The notes under the pieces: model-generated
What the model saw: only the letters and a program-made list of their open reading frames with translations
Told to the model about the DNA's origin: nothing
Database searches by the model: none
Program-made: the position numbers and the translations under genes
In this document: piece after piece, positions 5,215-5,449 of the stretch
Numbering within the stretch: position 1 is the first letter of the stretch
Layout of the letters: every line of letters starts with the position of its first letter
Source of the DNA: Bacillota bacterium
GTDB taxonomy: Bacteria > Nitrospirota_A > Leptospirillia > Leptospirillales > JAMCRA01
DNA length: 5,449 bases
Assembly (NCBI GenBank): GCA_023380285.1
Contig: JAMCRA010000013.1
Location: forward strand, 1-5,449
Reading direction: 5' to 3'

Positions 5215-5449
5215 TGGACAACCTGTGTTCTCCCCTTCTCAAGGTTGACAACCTGACTGTCCGGATCGACACACCCCGCGGGCCCGTCTTTCCTGTGCGC
5301 TCCTTTTCGGTTTCCATCGATCAAGGCGACCTGCTCGGAATCGTCGGTGAATCCGGGTCTGGAAAAACAATGGCTGGACTGTCACTTCTCGGTCTGTTGC
5401 CGGAAAGTGCCCGGATCCGGGAAGGCTCGATCCGGTTCGACGGAATGGA
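5211..5449 (+). CDS. ABC transporter ATP-binding protein, Opp/Dpp type, 3' end outside window
   Basis: N-terminal 79 residues of an ABC ATPase. The sequence LLKVDNLTVRIDTPRGPVFPVRSFSVSI (9-36) is the usual first strand and A-loop region. Walker A GESGSGKT (46-53) follows, then LSLLGLLPES and GSIRFDG (72-78). The GESGSGKT form with a downstream LGLLP is typical of DppD/OppD subunits, which power peptide or nickel import through DppB/C-like permeases. Q-loop, signature, Walker B and H-loop lie beyond the right edge, so the substrate class is inferred from the N-terminus only. It may start at ATG 5211 or at the adjacent ATG 5214. The first overlaps the queD stop by four bases, implying translational coupling and a common transcript. 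The downstream permease genes, if any, are not visible. Confidence 0.88.
   Translation, partial: MMDNLCSPLLKVDNLTVRIDTPRGPVFPVRSFSVSIDQGDLLGIVGESGSGKTMAGLSLLGLLPESARIREGSIRFDGM

Noticed and set aside
3141..5420. Repeated palindrome CCGGATCCGG (3141-3150, 5411-5420) and its core at 4031-4038
   Set aside because: All copies lie inside coding sequence, in different genes. TCCGG/CCGGA is very frequent throughout the window, so codon and base composition explain it better than a functional repeat.

Overview
The window looks like ordinary chromosome from a Gram-negative bacterium of moderate GC content. One gene encodes a lipoprotein with a lipobox and another a probable outer-membrane beta-barrel. 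Ribosomal protein L27 starts directly at MAHKKG, without the cleaved N-terminal extension found in Firmicutes. No gene fixes the taxon. An acidophilic Nitrospirota such as Leptospirillum is a guess from general sequence feel only; a BLAST of Obg or L21 would settle it. I see no tRNA, rRNA, insertion sequence, integrase or CRISPR array.

Layout. (1) Bases 1-1525, minus strand: the conserved operon rplU (L21) - rpmA (L27) - obgE, with obgE running off the left edge. (2) Bases 1526-1835: a divergent control region with a credible sigma70-type promoter facing each way and a 19-bp near-palindrome over the rplU promoter. (3) Bases 1836-2297, plus strand: a Fur-family metalloregulator with both CxxC zinc motifs and Fur-type rather than PerR-type metal ligands. 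(4) Bases 2335-4434, minus strand, convergent with fur: a probable two-gene operon. The upstream gene encodes a secreted beta-barrel-like protein of unknown function. The downstream gene encodes a lipoprotein whose body is a Ycf48/HCF136-like beta-propeller with four clear Asp-box repeats. A strong extended -10 promoter (4610-4637) and a leader hairpin precede the pair. (5) Bases 4828-5449, plus strand: queD (6-carboxytetrahydropterin synthase, queuosine/7-deazaguanine pathway). Its stop codon overlaps by four bases the start of an Opp/Dpp-type ABC transporter ATPase, which is cut by the right edge.

How the genes relate. The rplU-rpmA-obgE block serves ribosome structure and assembly. Fur is transcribed away from it and may regulate itself or its neighbours, but I see no canonical Fur box. 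The barrel and propeller genes probably act together in the envelope, with the substrate unknown. The queD-ATPase overlap implies translational coupling, so the transporter may be functionally tied to pterin/deazaguanine metabolism; this is inference. The most unusual items are the barrel plus propeller-lipoprotein pair, the queD-ABC coupling, the chain of tiny overlapping ORFs ahead of the lipoprotein start, and the palindromic elements in the two divergent control regions. None of these proves a new system.
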